A stretch of DNA of 15,858 nucleotides from the NCBI GenBank assembly GCA_900404475.1, contig OUQQ01000493.1, forward strand, positions 1 to 15,858, given 5' to 3'. Positions 1 to 9,079 of the stretch are shown here, piece by piece. Numbering within the stretch: the stretch's first letter is position 1; each line of letters begins with the position of its first letter. Source of the DNA: Spongospora subterranea (lineage: Eukaryota; Endomyxa; Phytomyxea; Plasmodiophorida; Plasmodiophoridae). A program made the translations under genes and the position numbers. Below the pieces are notes generated by a model, which saw nothing but the letters and a program-made list of their open reading frames with translations, was not told the DNA's origin and ran no database searches.

Positions 1-1
1 C

Positions 2-88
2 CAACGTTGGCGGTGTAATGTCCTCGCAATTGGATTCGATGACAAAGCCCTCGTGCTCCGCAGTGGAAATGACAAAACCACAGGTTAA
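2..88 (+). CDS. Possible 3' end of an unidentified gene (partial)
   Basis: An open frame enters from the left edge and stops at TAA (86-88). The 28 residues include NVLAIGFDDKALVLRSG, whose alternation resembles a beta-strand of a WD40-type repeat (hydrophobic run, small residue, acidic turn, then a strand). It would be convergent with QARS, leaving about 320 bp between the two stops. The opposite strand is also open here and reads plausibly (GFVIESNCEDITPPTL), so the strand is not certain. The family cannot be named from so short a piece. Confidence 0.3.
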   Translation, partial: QRWRCNVLAIGFDDKALVLRSGNDKTTG

Positions 89-411
89 ACACTTTCATTA
101 GACTGATGTTTGTTTAACTCGCCTCTCTTCCTGTGAATGTCAGACATGAGTCGGGGTGAAAGAATTAGATGAATGGCGCCATAGTTCGACCAGCCTTCGT
201 TCCAGAAAAAAAACCGTTTAATATTGTGGTTATAATTGGCTTGTGTCGGCATTGGTAGCAATCAGAAGTTAATCTTATTTGTGTCGATTGTTCTTTCTGA
301 GATACGAAATTAACATTTGAAGAAATGAATTGGAGGACTCAAAAAATATCATCACAATTCAATCGAATTCTGGAAAACGGCAATAGAACATTGAGTGTAT
401 AAAGATATGAT
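89..411. other. Intergenic spacer downstream of QARS
   Basis: No coding potential stands out. It is AT-rich with short homopolymers. On the minus strand, after the QARS stop, there is no perfect AATAAA; an AATAAG-like hexamer at about 271-278 is the nearest match to a polyadenylation signal. The sequence would hold the QARS 3' UTR. Confidence 0.4.
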
Positions 412-3400
412 CTACATATCGCGCTTTTCCTTGGATTCTTTCAATTCAACGATTCGGTTGAAAACGGGGCATTCCAGGACAGAGTCGGAATCGACTATGA
501 AGTAGCCAAGCCGCTCGAACTGGAAGCGGGTGCCTTGGGCAACACCGCGCAATGATCCATCAACCAGTGCTTTGTCCATGACCACCAATGACTTCTCGTT
601 CAGATCGTCCAGCCATTCGTCGCCCAACGCCGATGGGTCCATCGACTTGAACAAATAGCTGTACAGTCGAACAACAACCGGCAATGGATTTGGACCAGAA
701 ACCCAGTGAATAATACCTAGAGACATCGACCATAAAAAATCGTCACGAGACCAAACCTCGGAAAAAAATATGATGAACAGTAATGGAGAGAACGATTCGG
801 ATGGTTCAGCACATTGTAGATAACGACACCAAATCGAGATAAAAAAGTACCTTTGAGTTTGGTGGTTGAATCCTTGTCCAAAGTGCATTGAAGTTCGACA
901 ACGTTGCCGGCCTCGTCAACAACAGCTTTCTGGCATGTGATGTGATAGGCAAACTTCAAATGTACCTGCATACAAAGTTCAAAAATTGACGCACCGTTAC
1001 AGCGACATCATGAAGACTGAACAACAAAACTGTAAAATCTTGCAGAAATCGTTCGACAACCAAATTTTAGAGAAACGCAACACAGCAAAAGCTCCAGAAT
1101 CAACAGCACTATATGAACGAACATTTCCAGAGCACAAGGTTGAAAATCAATACATGCAGTCAATCCGGAATACAGTTTTGCTCAAACCTGTTTGCCAGGA
1201 GCCAATCCATAAAAGGAGGGAGAATCATCCATTCGGAAATCAGATCGGTCAATGAAGACAGTCTTAGACAATGCCACAGGGCGGGTCCCCATTTCCGATC
1301 GTTTCGGATGTATGGGGACATCGACGAATTCAGCGAAATCGTCTGGAACATTGGTCAAGGTCATTCGCAGTGGGTCCAGAACGGCCATGGTCCTCGGTGC
1401 TTGCTCGTCCTGTTCCTGGCGTATGCAGGCCTCCAACAATGACATGGCAATCGTGTTTTCGGAGCGTGTCACGCCAACTCTAGCACAAAACTCGTTGATA
1501 GCAGTGGGAGTGTAGCCGCGGCGCCTGAGACCGTTCACCGTCAGCATACGAGGATCATCCCATCCATTGACGTAAAGTTGCTCGACTAGCTGCTTTAGCT
1601 TACGCTTTGACATGACGTTATAGGTGATGTTGAGACGAGAATACTCCCAAACCAACGGCCGGTATAAATCAAGCGCCTCTAATAGCCAGTAATACGAATC
1701 ACGACGCACCTCGAACTCCAGCGTACACAAAGAATGGGTAATGTGCTCAATCGAATCGACCAGACAGTGGGAGAAATCATACGATGGGTAAATGCACCAG
1801 GCATCACCAACGTGAGGGTGCGCTTCATATTTGATACGATATGCGACCGGATCCCACATGCACGGGTTTGCATGCGCGATGTCGATTTTCATGCGTAACG
1901 TAACCTCGCCTTCTTTGTAACGCCCTTGGCGCATCCATTCGAACTTCCGTAAATTTTCTTCGATCGGGGTGTCACGCCAGGGCGATGGAGGCTGGTCCAT
2001 ACGGGCAGCGCGGGCTGCCTTGATTTCGGCCTGAGTCTGGTGGCACACATACGCTTTGCCGCGGCGGATTAGCTCCATGGCCAACTCGTACAACTCCGGA
2101 AAATACTCTGAAGAGTATGTCGTTTCAAAAGGAGAGTGGCCGAGCCAAGAGACATTCTCGGCGATGGAATCGATGAAAACACGCTTTTCGGCGCTCTGAA
2201 CATGCAGGTATTAGGCATCAAGTTCCACAGCAAAATTTCGCATTGCCGAATATACTGTTTGTCAACAGATCGCGAAACAGAAAAAATAATGATCTAATGA
2301 AGGACAAATGGTGGTAGATAACAGAGAAACAAGAAAAGAAACTGGTCCAAACAAAAGTTCAAAAAATCAGTGAGTCAAATCTACAGATTCACGACGGGAA
2401 TGGGATAAAGAGTATGAGCATGAAATACCGGATTTGTGTCATCGTAGCGGAGGAATGTTACACCACCCTTGGATTTGGCGAAACCAAACGAGAAGTTCAT
2501 GGCCTTGGCATGACCGATATGCAAAAAGCCATTGGGTTCGGGAGGGAAACGCGTGCGAATACGGCCACCAGTTACGGTATTGTGCATCGCCGTCAGCTCG
2601 GGCGTGTTGACAGCTGAATCCAAAGCGCGTCCAATGTACTGTTTCTCGATTTCGGCCATTGTCATTATTGGCGCCGACATCGGGTTAGGTTCTGCTTCAT
2701 TGACCTCCTTGGGCACTTTAGGTTTTTTCGTCCGAATGGAATCTGATCCCAACCAGAAATATATTTAAACATGTGTTCGAAAAGGGATATGAACATCAAT
2801 GATTCCAAATAGGAGTATTTTCCAAGGGAAACTGAAACTCGTTTTTGACATATTCATTGATATCGCAACACAAATGCATACCAAGACACTGAATTTCGAG
2901 AGCGCAAAAACAAAGAAGAGGTAAATCAACACTGTGATCAGAATGTTAAATCTTTTCTGACCCTTTTCGGTTTTCGGGCCAAGCAAGGCAAGAATCTGGG
3001 CATCTAATTCGGTCTTCAAGACGGCAGCATCACAGAAAGGAAGCTGAACGCGAATCTTTCCAAGCAACGGACCGAAAGCGAAGAAATACCTACGAATAAG
3101 AAAGTGCTGACGTCAGAAGTGCAACAAACCCCTCCAACGTACAGTAATGGCTGACCTTTTGACCTTAATCTCTTCAACGCAAGAGCTGAGCGCACCTGCA
3201 ACTACAGACGAGATATGTTCTGGCGATATGACGACACCAACACCGCATTGCTGCTCAAATCTGGACACATCAAATTTCTCTACGCCGCTGGTCAGGTATT
3301 CGACGGCGGCGGCAACCTGTGCCTGGCTGCTGATGCGCCTGACCAAGCAACAATTAGTCATTTTGATGTGATTGAAGTTTTAGACAGATAAATAATGTAA

Positions 3401-3804
3401 GTACACCTCACGGTGAGAAAAGAGCTGACAAAAGAGTACTGTCGATTGATGTTTAACATGTGAAGATGGAAAAAATAGAAAAAGCTTTTTAGATTTTGTG
3501 CAGATCATTTTACCCATCGGCGATGTAGGCCAAGAGTGTGGGCCGATTGGCGTCGACAAATGGAGTCGATTTCAGTCCGGACGCCACCGAGACGAGTAGT
3601 TTTCCTACCGATTCGGAACAGCCTCGTTCCAAACCCGCCTGTCGTCGTGTGAAAGATTAGAAGTCCGCTGAACGGTCATGGTAGGCAGGTTACCTCGTGT
3701 ACCACGTGCTCGAGTTGCTGGGCATCGGCCGTGTTCAGCTGAGAAATGAACTTGGGGTTGAGGCCAATGGCCATGAGGATAGGGCTACCGTGTCCGGCGG
3801 TCAT
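412..3804 (-). CDS. QARS: Glutaminyl-tRNA synthetase, cytosolic, eight exons
   Basis: Class I synthetase that charges tRNA-Gln with glutamine using ATP. Exons, 5' to 3' on the minus strand: 3804-3694, 3638-3514, 3338-3156, 3089-2962, 2742-2429, 2195-1188, 965-851, 716-412. All junctions are GT-AG, phases agree, and they sum to 2289 nt (762 residues plus stop), close to the roughly 775 of the human enzyme. Residues 1-180 form the eukaryotic N-terminal tRNA-binding domain ([14 protein letters not shown]). The catalytic core follows: [15 protein letters not shown] with HIGH at 257-260, RYDDTNP at 282-287, the [14 protein letters not shown] segment near 419-432, and VMSKRK (KMSKS equivalent) at 481-486. 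The two anticodon-binding beta barrels end in FQFERLGYF and VFNRIVEL. The start ATG at 3804 gives a natural N-terminus ([15 protein letters not shown]). No frameshift or missing catalytic residue was seen, so it should be functional. Confidence 0.96.
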
Positions 3805-5038
3805 GATGTTAGTAGGACTTGGTCAAATCCAGGCGAAAATCGAATGGGACCACAGTCTACGGAGTCGGAGTTTGTTGTATGGATGGGCGATCTGACAGTA
3901 CTGTACACAGCACATGACCGCGCTACGCCACGTACAGTCGTACACCCAACACATTGACTATTATTAGATTTGGCCATGACGGTATACCTGTCTGATGTTG
4001 GAGGGCCAATCAGACCGAACGTCTACCCGTCCCGTATATCGTTCGCCCTTGTACACCAATATAGGTATTGCCACGACACGATGTTGGTGTCAGTATACCA
4101 TTCTCAAGAGAGGGGTATGCGCTGAATGAACTAGATCTCCTTCTGTACTGATTAGAGCTCCCTTTATCACCGATTGGGTATCAACAGTCCAGAACAACCC
4201 GCAATCATATGTGAGGATTGCTGGGCGTGCCACTATTAGATTTCACATCTTCTGCTGATCTCCCATGTACATCCAAAAAGCAGAGGAATAGCTAGATTAG
4301 TTGAACAATTATGGAATTTCGGGAGAATACCTAGAGTTGAAATGCTGTTGCCGTGCACTAGACTAATGTATGATTTTGGTCCCGTTACCATTTCAATACA
4401 AATGTTGACCAACTTATATCTTAAGTATTCGAAAAACAATGAAAAACGGAGCAATTAACGACTGGAGTATCAGGAAATGTTCCACATTATCCGCATGGAC
4501 TTTTTTTGTGACCAATCATCAGAACCTATATGATCGTGCTACTTGAAAATTTCAGGATTAGTCCGATTTCGAACTGTTTCAAGTGGCAAGAAATGAATCC
4601 ACACGTATTTCTAGGGTAGAATCACTATCGACTGAAAACGTCAAAAAAATTGACCATCCAATCAATGAAGGTACTGGATGGGGTTTAAATGCCAAAATAA
4701 TTGCGAAACTTGCGACCAATGACCTGAATTGGACCTTTGCACCGATTGGCACTTCACTATGCTCGAGTTTGTGGACAATTGAGTTCTGCCAATCGTGATC
4801 AGCGATGTCAGGGTGCCATTAGTGATGACTGCATCAGGATGGCAATAACAGAGTATGAAAGGCTGAATTACAATTTTTGACGAGAACCTTAGGGAAAAAG
4901 GTGATGTGAACAACCCCATCCTCTTCCTGCCACAGTTAAACCCGGGTTCCAATTATAGTTTCGCTGTTGGCGGTACAATATTTTGAGAAAGTCAACGATA
5001 AACTGGGGGATCCTGTATTGAAAACACTGTCCACATGT
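3805..5038. other. Spacer between two minus-strand genes; QARS promoter side
   Basis: 1.2 kb with only short scattered open frames (for example 4583-4798 + and 4662-4952 -) that overlap each other and show no family motif. The part next to 3804 must hold the QARS promoter and 5' UTR. On the minus strand, TACTAAC lies immediately before the QARS start (about 3807-3813), which may be chance. A short inverted repeat TCTGAT/ATCAGA lies around 3990-4015. No tRNA or other RNA gene is evident. Confidence 0.4.
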
Positions 5039-6138
5039 CTAATCGGGTTTGAAATCGTCGGATCGATCGGGTTCGCGTTTGAACAGTTCCGGGTATTTAC
5101 TGGCAATGAACATTAACGCGCTCATATCGGTATCACAAGCAAATATTCGTTCTTCCCAAAAAGCGTAAGCTCGGTCAATGTACGATTTCCATTGTTCCAA
5201 GGCTTTATCATCGAAGACGCACTGCATACCTAAAATTAGACCCATTTCTCGAAACATGAGCCGCGATTTAGGTTCTTTGATCGCTTCTAATTGTTCGACG
5301 ACCTTTCCCAATACTGCCAAACACTTGTCCATCAAAATCCCGGCCCATTTCTGTTTGGGAAACCAGGAGCAGCACCAGAGAGATATTCCGATATCGAGCA
5401 CATCTTTGCTGGTGAAGGTTTCACACTTGCGTAGCGCCATCTCCTCCATATCAGCAATCTCGCTCTGAATCCCAACCAGAGCAGATCAATTCCATCAGAT
5501 TTCCCGGCGAGCAGAGGACACCTTACCTGGAGGATATCCGGTTCCGAATGCGCTTCATTCAGCACCTGATACACAACCAGACCAATAACGGCATCTATAT
5601 CGCCTTCGAACAATCGCAACGGATCTTTCTCGATGGTCAGCTTGAAAAACATCTTTTTTCCGAACCTGTTGTCTTTGAAGACAAAATGAGGATGAACCGC
5701 TTTGGCGAGCTGAATTGCCATGGCATTGTAAGTGTCGACCCCTCGGGCTCGCGACATTCGGTTCAGAGCGAACATCCACATGGCGCTATAGTGAAACAAC
5801 TGCCCATCATCATTTTCATGTTCGGCGCCGATCCGCAATCCCCCTAGTAATGGATTCTGTTCGGTTGAGCGGCCAAGTCGGCGGTAGGAATAACGATAGC
5901 ACCCTAGCACGTTGTGAACTTCGGCAATAAGGGCATCGGCCTGTTTCAGGAACATCTCGTGGCCCTTCGATAAATAGTGAAGGGTGATGTAGCCGCACAC
6001 TCCAAACGAATCCGCCCATAGATCGCGTTGCCGATGGCGGGCGAACGGACGTGGGTACCACCCTGGGCCAGTATATGGCCCATAAACGCTGTCCATGATT
6101 TGCTGGGCGTCGTACAACCTCATTTTGGCCGAATGCAT
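5039..6138 (-). CDS. Six-hairpin glycosidase-like protein, two exons, 5' end uncertain
   Basis: Exons 6138-5527 and 5464-5039, joined across a 62-nt intron (GTAAGG...TTCAG, phase 0), give 345 residues. The N-terminal part carries YGPYTGPGWYPRPFARHRQRD, then LWADSFGVC (about 19-48), VHNVLG, NPLLGGLRIG (about 95-104) and HYSAMWMFALNRM (about 116-128). I recall this motif series from fungal proteins labelled six-hairpin or alpha/alpha-toroid glycosidase-like; substrate and catalytic residues are unknown to me. ATG 6138 is the first in-frame Met, but the frame stays open upstream to about 6219 (LPDLLWFK directly before the Met) and that part looks like family sequence, so an extra 5' exon is likely. 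No signal peptide is visible in this frame. It is divergent from the membrane-protein gene at 6565. The family link is from memory; the exon join is seen directly. Confidence 0.8.
5465..5526 (-). other. 62-nt spliceosomal intron of the glycosidase-like gene
   Basis: It starts GTAAGG and ends GATTCAG on the minus strand, and removing it joins ...PDILQ to SEIADMEEM in phase 0. Its 3' end contains GATCTGCTCTGGTT, which recurs exactly just before the ATG at 6138. Its last bases also share a 12-nt string with the 3' end of a QARS intron. Confidence 0.85.
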
Positions 6139-6295
6139 CTTGAACCAGAGCAGATCTGGCAGGATAATATGTGAGGTTTCGGACGTTGCGCAAATGCGAT
6201 TGGTCTCTAATTGCGCTGATTACTTCACCGGTTTGAGAAAACACCCGAACGACCAGGAACAATAATTGCGAAAAATACATCACTGTGAACATTGT

Positions 6296-6514
6296 TTAAC
6301 CAACACACTCGATAACTTGGTCGAATCCGATAAGAATTGTTGCCATCGTTTTACTGAACATGAAACTTATATCGGTCCCGATATCAATAAGTTTAACCAG
6401 GTGATTTGGTCCATGTTTACGCCAAAGCATGGCTCTAGATGAATGGTTCGGAGATGGCCGATGGCGCATCGAATTATGTCGAGCGCCCTTAAATGTTGTC
6501 AATGTGTAGCCCAT
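6296..6514 (-). pseudogene. Possible retroviral-type aspartic protease relic
   Basis: This 72-codon frame contains NHLVKLIDIGTDISFMFSK (Asp codon at 6385-6383). It resembles the active-site region of Ty3/gypsy proteases, where a hydrophobic strand leads into D-S/T-G-A followed by SF. The same atypical D-I-G appears in the retroelement at 15.2 kb (VLIDIGAGSSFMS), so the two may belong to one family. Nothing else of a pol gene is recognisable around it. It lies in the 426-bp gap between two divergent genes, where it may now be part of the promoter. The match is short and could be chance. Confidence 0.35.
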
Positions 6515-6564
6515 GAGTCAAACTGCCAACATAACAATTTCATTTAGAATCTGAACAAGTCGAC

Positions 6565-7332
6565 ATGTTGCTGATCGTGGTTGTTCTACTGGTTTTTGTG
6601 CCAGATTTAACTGGAGCCGCACGTTCATACGCCATCTCCGTCTCTCCCACAGTCTCGGCTGGCGATCATTGGGTCCTGGGCGTTCGCCGACACGATTTCA
6701 AGATTGATGCGGTCACTGTCAAGGGCGACGTTGTGAAATCCGGATCATTGTGGCCGACGTTTTCTGTCGATTTGATAGCCGATAAATGGTGTGAGCAGTT
6801 TATCGGCCAGGACAAAATCATCGACTATACAGCTCCGGTCACTCCCATTAGTTCCGGCACACTTGGTGGTCTTCGCCATCGCAACCTCACTCTGTCATCG
6901 GCAAAGAATATTGATTTGAACCACGACCTTTGTCTGGTTGTCGGCAATGGCCAGCCCAAGTTACCATTTGCCCAGCCAGCAAAGTTCAACATCATCGTCG
7001 AATACCAGGCAGCGGACACCGACTACATCAACGACCATCTCGGGTACGGATTCGTGGCGTCTCAGTTCTTGTGGCTGTTGGCCATCATACTGGCCCGGCG
7101 ATCAAAGAATCACCGGTCAACATCCCAGCCAGACAAGCATGCGTTACCGGCGGATATCGTTACATCATCTGCCAAGGATCAACAGACGATTGTGACTGAG
7201 GGTTCGATTGAAAAGCTGCAGGTGCCCGAGGAAATTGAACAGGTGGACAGCGATATGGACAACATTGACGAGTATTTTCTGATCCAGGACCATGACCAGG
7301 CTAGCCGAAAGACTGCACAAACCAAACACTAA
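6565..7332 (+). CDS. Predicted type I membrane protein, unknown function
   Basis: A single-exon ORF of 255 residues from ATG 6565 to TAA 7332. Residues 1-19 are a classic signal peptide (MLLIVVVLLVFVPDLTGAA). Residues 20-160 form a luminal or extracellular region rich in beta-strand patterns, with two cysteines (76 and 123) that could pair and an N-glycosylation sequon NLT at 107. A single hydrophobic span (about 161-177, VASQFLWLLAIIL) is followed by RR, the expected stop-transfer charge. The tail of about 78 residues is hydrophilic and ends acidic (SDMDNIDEYFLIQD). The architecture resembles secretory-pathway membrane proteins, but I do not recognise the family. It is divergent from the glycosidase-like gene, with a polyadenylation signal 42 bp after the stop. 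Confidence 0.8.
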   Translation: MLLIVVVLLVFVPDLTGAARSYAISVSPTVSAGDHWVLGVRRHDFKIDAVTVKGDVVKSGSLWPTFSVDLIADKWCEQFIGQDKIIDYTAPVTPISSGTLGGLRHRNLTLSSAKNIDLNHDLCLVVGNGQPKLPFAQPAKFNIIVEYQAADTDYINDHLGYGFVASQFLWLLAIILARRSKNHRSTSQPDKHALPADIVTSSAKDQQTIVTEGSIEKLQVPEEIEQVDSDMDNIDEYFLIQDHDQASRKTAQTKH

Positions 7333-7373
7333 CCAGTGTGATTACAGTTAAATAACTCACATTTGACTACTCC

Positions 7374-7379
7374 AATAAA
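7374..7379 (+). promoter_or_regulatory. Polyadenylation signal AATAAA
   Basis: A perfect AATAAA hexamer 42 bp downstream of the stop of the membrane-protein gene, followed by T-rich sequence and an A10 tract at about 7412-7421. Spacing is normal for cleavage and polyadenylation of that transcript. Confidence 0.6.
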
Positions 7380-8060
7380 CGTCAGTTTTTAGCATTAACA
7401 TTGGCATTTATGAAAAAAAAAAGAAACAGCATCCACATTATGTATATACAAAGGCGTCAATGTGGCCTATATATCTGAACAGTACTGCAGAATGCTCTAC
7501 TAAAAATGGGCCAGATAGTTTAAGCCCGTATTGACAAAAGTTCCAGGTATGGAAATATGGACGACGACTGAGATCTTCTTCAGGAAGAATTTAGAAAGGG
7601 ATTTATGGTACATGTTATAGATATACTATCTCTGTATTACCGTCTTGAAGGTTTCAGAGTAAATGGCACAGATAAGGTTTATAATACACAGATATCAAGA
7701 AATTGACATTGATATGATCAATATTTCAAGACAGGAGGACTTTGTTATGAATGATGTGAAGATAAGGGTTTGTAATCCGTTATGACCTGATTATTTTCAA
7801 AAGCATCTGTGTTTCGAGACCTTACTATTAAACTGTCATGACAGTATCATTTTTTTACCACAAAAATCACTCAACGATGGTTTGACATTTTATTGAGGTC
7901 TCGGTAAGAAAAATGTTTGTTAGCGAAGAACGCCAATCCTGGCCTGCCTGCGGGTCGTGGTTATTGACGAAGACTTCGAGAAGCTTGATGTTCTTCAGGA
8001 AATGTTCTCTGATGCGGCAATGTTCTTTGCCAATTTCCTGTGTCAAGTCAACTATTTCCA
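7380..8060. other. AT-rich spacer without a recognisable gene
   Basis: Mostly low-GC sequence with many stops in all frames. The one frame worth noting is on the minus strand, 8061-7867. It is about 64 codons, beginning after an AG at 8062 and ending TGA, and contains IVDLTQEIGKEHCRIREHFL. It has no in-frame ATG and no family I recognise, so I do not call it a gene. Confidence 0.4.
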
Positions 8061-8179
8061 ATGCCGACTACTGTCTGACAGGTGTTTTTTCAATGTCGTT
8101 TCTCAGTGCTATGGGCATGGCAAATTCTGATAATGTTTTGAGAGACAATCATAGTAGCGGTTTGAGACACGTGCGTCTC

Positions 8180-8302
8180 TGGAGACTACGTATTCCCCCT
8201 GACAAGATCACGGTAAAACATTGAGACCTGCTGCATGGCCGATATTAGGTCTCTGCGCCTGATCAAATGTTTGACCGTGATCATGTCCGGACATCGTCTC
8301 CA
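8180..8302. repeat. Long imperfect inverted repeat (cruciform-forming)
   Basis: GATCACGGTAAAACATT (8206-8222) pairs with 8266-8282 at 16 of 17 positions. The next bases, GAGACCT (8223-8229), pair perfectly with AGGTCTC (8247-8253), leaving a 17-nt loop and a 12-nt one-sided bulge. Outside these, TGGAGAC (8180-8186) pairs with GTCTCCA (8296-8302). A perfect 12-bp palindrome ATGTCCGGACAT occupies 8283-8294 on the right flank. Confidence 0.8.
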
Positions 8303-8672
8303 TCTCAGCAGATTTGCCACCTGCTGCGATGGAGATACCAACCACCGAGGTAAATCTCTGCCTGGAACTTAATCAGGTAATTTTGTGAATAACTCTGGGC
8401 GGGGATTCCCCCCACAGATGATGGCGACATCACTTTCTCGATCGCGCGTCGTCATTTAACGAACCTGTGACGCGGGAAAGTGCTTATCGTTGGTTTACTC
8501 ACCTGGTATGGTATGATATACAAAGGTTCGCGGATTCCACTCCCATGTTTTCCCTCCGCCTGTCCGCTACAAGGGTAGCTTGGGTATCCAATGAAAGAAC
8601 CTATTAGACCAGCATTACTCACCTGGAATTTGTGCTATATTTGTGCCCGCTATATCGCGTTGACAAACGCAT
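8208..8672 (-). CDS. Tentative small spliced gene, 86 residues, unknown
   Basis: Two copies of a consensus 5' splice site, CCAG|GTGAGTAA, lie on the minus strand (donors at 8622 and 8502). Exons 8672-8623, 8559-8503 and 8361-8208 join in frame from ATG to TGA (261 nt), using acceptors GCGGACAG at 8560 and AGTTCCAG at 8362. Both junctions split an AG|G arginine codon. The first intron (63 nt) has a CTAAT branch-site-like motif like those in QARS. The product (MRLSTRYSGHKYSTNSR at its start) is basic and unrecognised. The last exon overlaps two inverted repeats, and the first overlaps no known domain. This could be a relic or coincidence; transcript evidence would decide. Confidence 0.25.
8297..8335. 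repeat. Stem-loop with 15-bp arms
   Basis: TCTCCATCTCAGCAG (8297-8311) and CTGCTGCGATGGAGA (8321-8335) are reverse complements at 14 of 15 positions, with a 9-nt loop. It abuts and slightly overlaps the larger inverted repeat to its left. There is no T-run after it. Confidence 0.8.
8495..8626. repeat. 12-nt direct repeat TTACTCACCTGG, 120 bp apart
   Basis: Identical copies at 8495-8506 and 8615-8626. Both are followed by similar AT-rich sequence (GGTATGATATA versus TGTGCTATAT). On the minus strand each reads as a near-perfect 5' splice site. Confidence 0.7.
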
Positions 8673-8676
8673 GGAT

Positions 8677-8878
8677 CTGGTGATTTCTTCGTCCTCGGAC
8701 TTGACGACTGTTGTTGGTGTCTTTTTTCCCAGGTCCCGTCAACATCGTACGGGTTATTACGGCCATTCAACAGGTCTCAATGTTGTCCAGAAACTTGTTA
8801 CATACCGTACCACGTTGACGGGACGTTTCAAAAAATGACACCAACGTCGTGAAGTCGGAAGACGAAGAAGAGAACAGG
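8677..8878. repeat. Imperfect inverted repeat, arms about 80 nt, 36-nt loop
   Basis: The left arm (8677-8760, read on the minus strand) and the right arm (8797-8878, plus strand) align at roughly 75-80% with one 3-nt gap. Shared blocks include CCGTAC, GTTGACGGGAC, GACACCAAC and GACGAAGAA. Read as protein, both arms give a similar string (TRTMLTG versus YRTTLTG, each followed by KK). That suggests two inverted copies of one formerly coding sequence rather than a random palindrome. The right arm sits just before the decayed retroelement. Confidence 0.75.
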
Positions 8879-9079
8879 CCATCTGTAGTGATCCCGTTGA
8901 GAGCGTCTACAATTTTGGTCTTCCTCATTGGAGAGCGTGGAGAACGGCGAAGACCACCAATGGCAGGAACTTGTCTAAACTCATTCCAATCACCCAGATC
9001 CGCTCAAACAGAATCAAATTTACTGGATTCATTGTTTGCCACGTTAAGTCTCGCAGAGGATAAAATCAAAACAGTGACC

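Noticed and set aside
986..1515. Several plus-strand open frames across QARS
   Set aside because: They lie antisense to QARS exon 6 and intron 6, whose coding sense is strongly supported by family motifs.
3807..3813. TACTAAC just before the QARS start as a branch site of a 5' UTR intron or trans-splice
   Set aside because: No AG lies between it and the ATG at a usable distance, and one heptamer is weak evidence.
4583..4952. Overlapping open frames on both strands (71 and 96 codons)
   Set aside because: No recognisable motif, strong mutual overlap and lengths expected by chance in this composition.
7867..8224. Opposing frames of 64 (minus) and 103 (plus) codons
   Set aside because: The plus frame is Ser/Cys-rich antisense-like sequence. 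The minus frame looks more protein-like but has no ATG, and its phase does not join to the predicted small gene upstream.
8521..8560. tRNA-like GGTTCG...TTCC near 8525-8537
   Set aside because: No matching acceptor, D or anticodon stems could be built around it.
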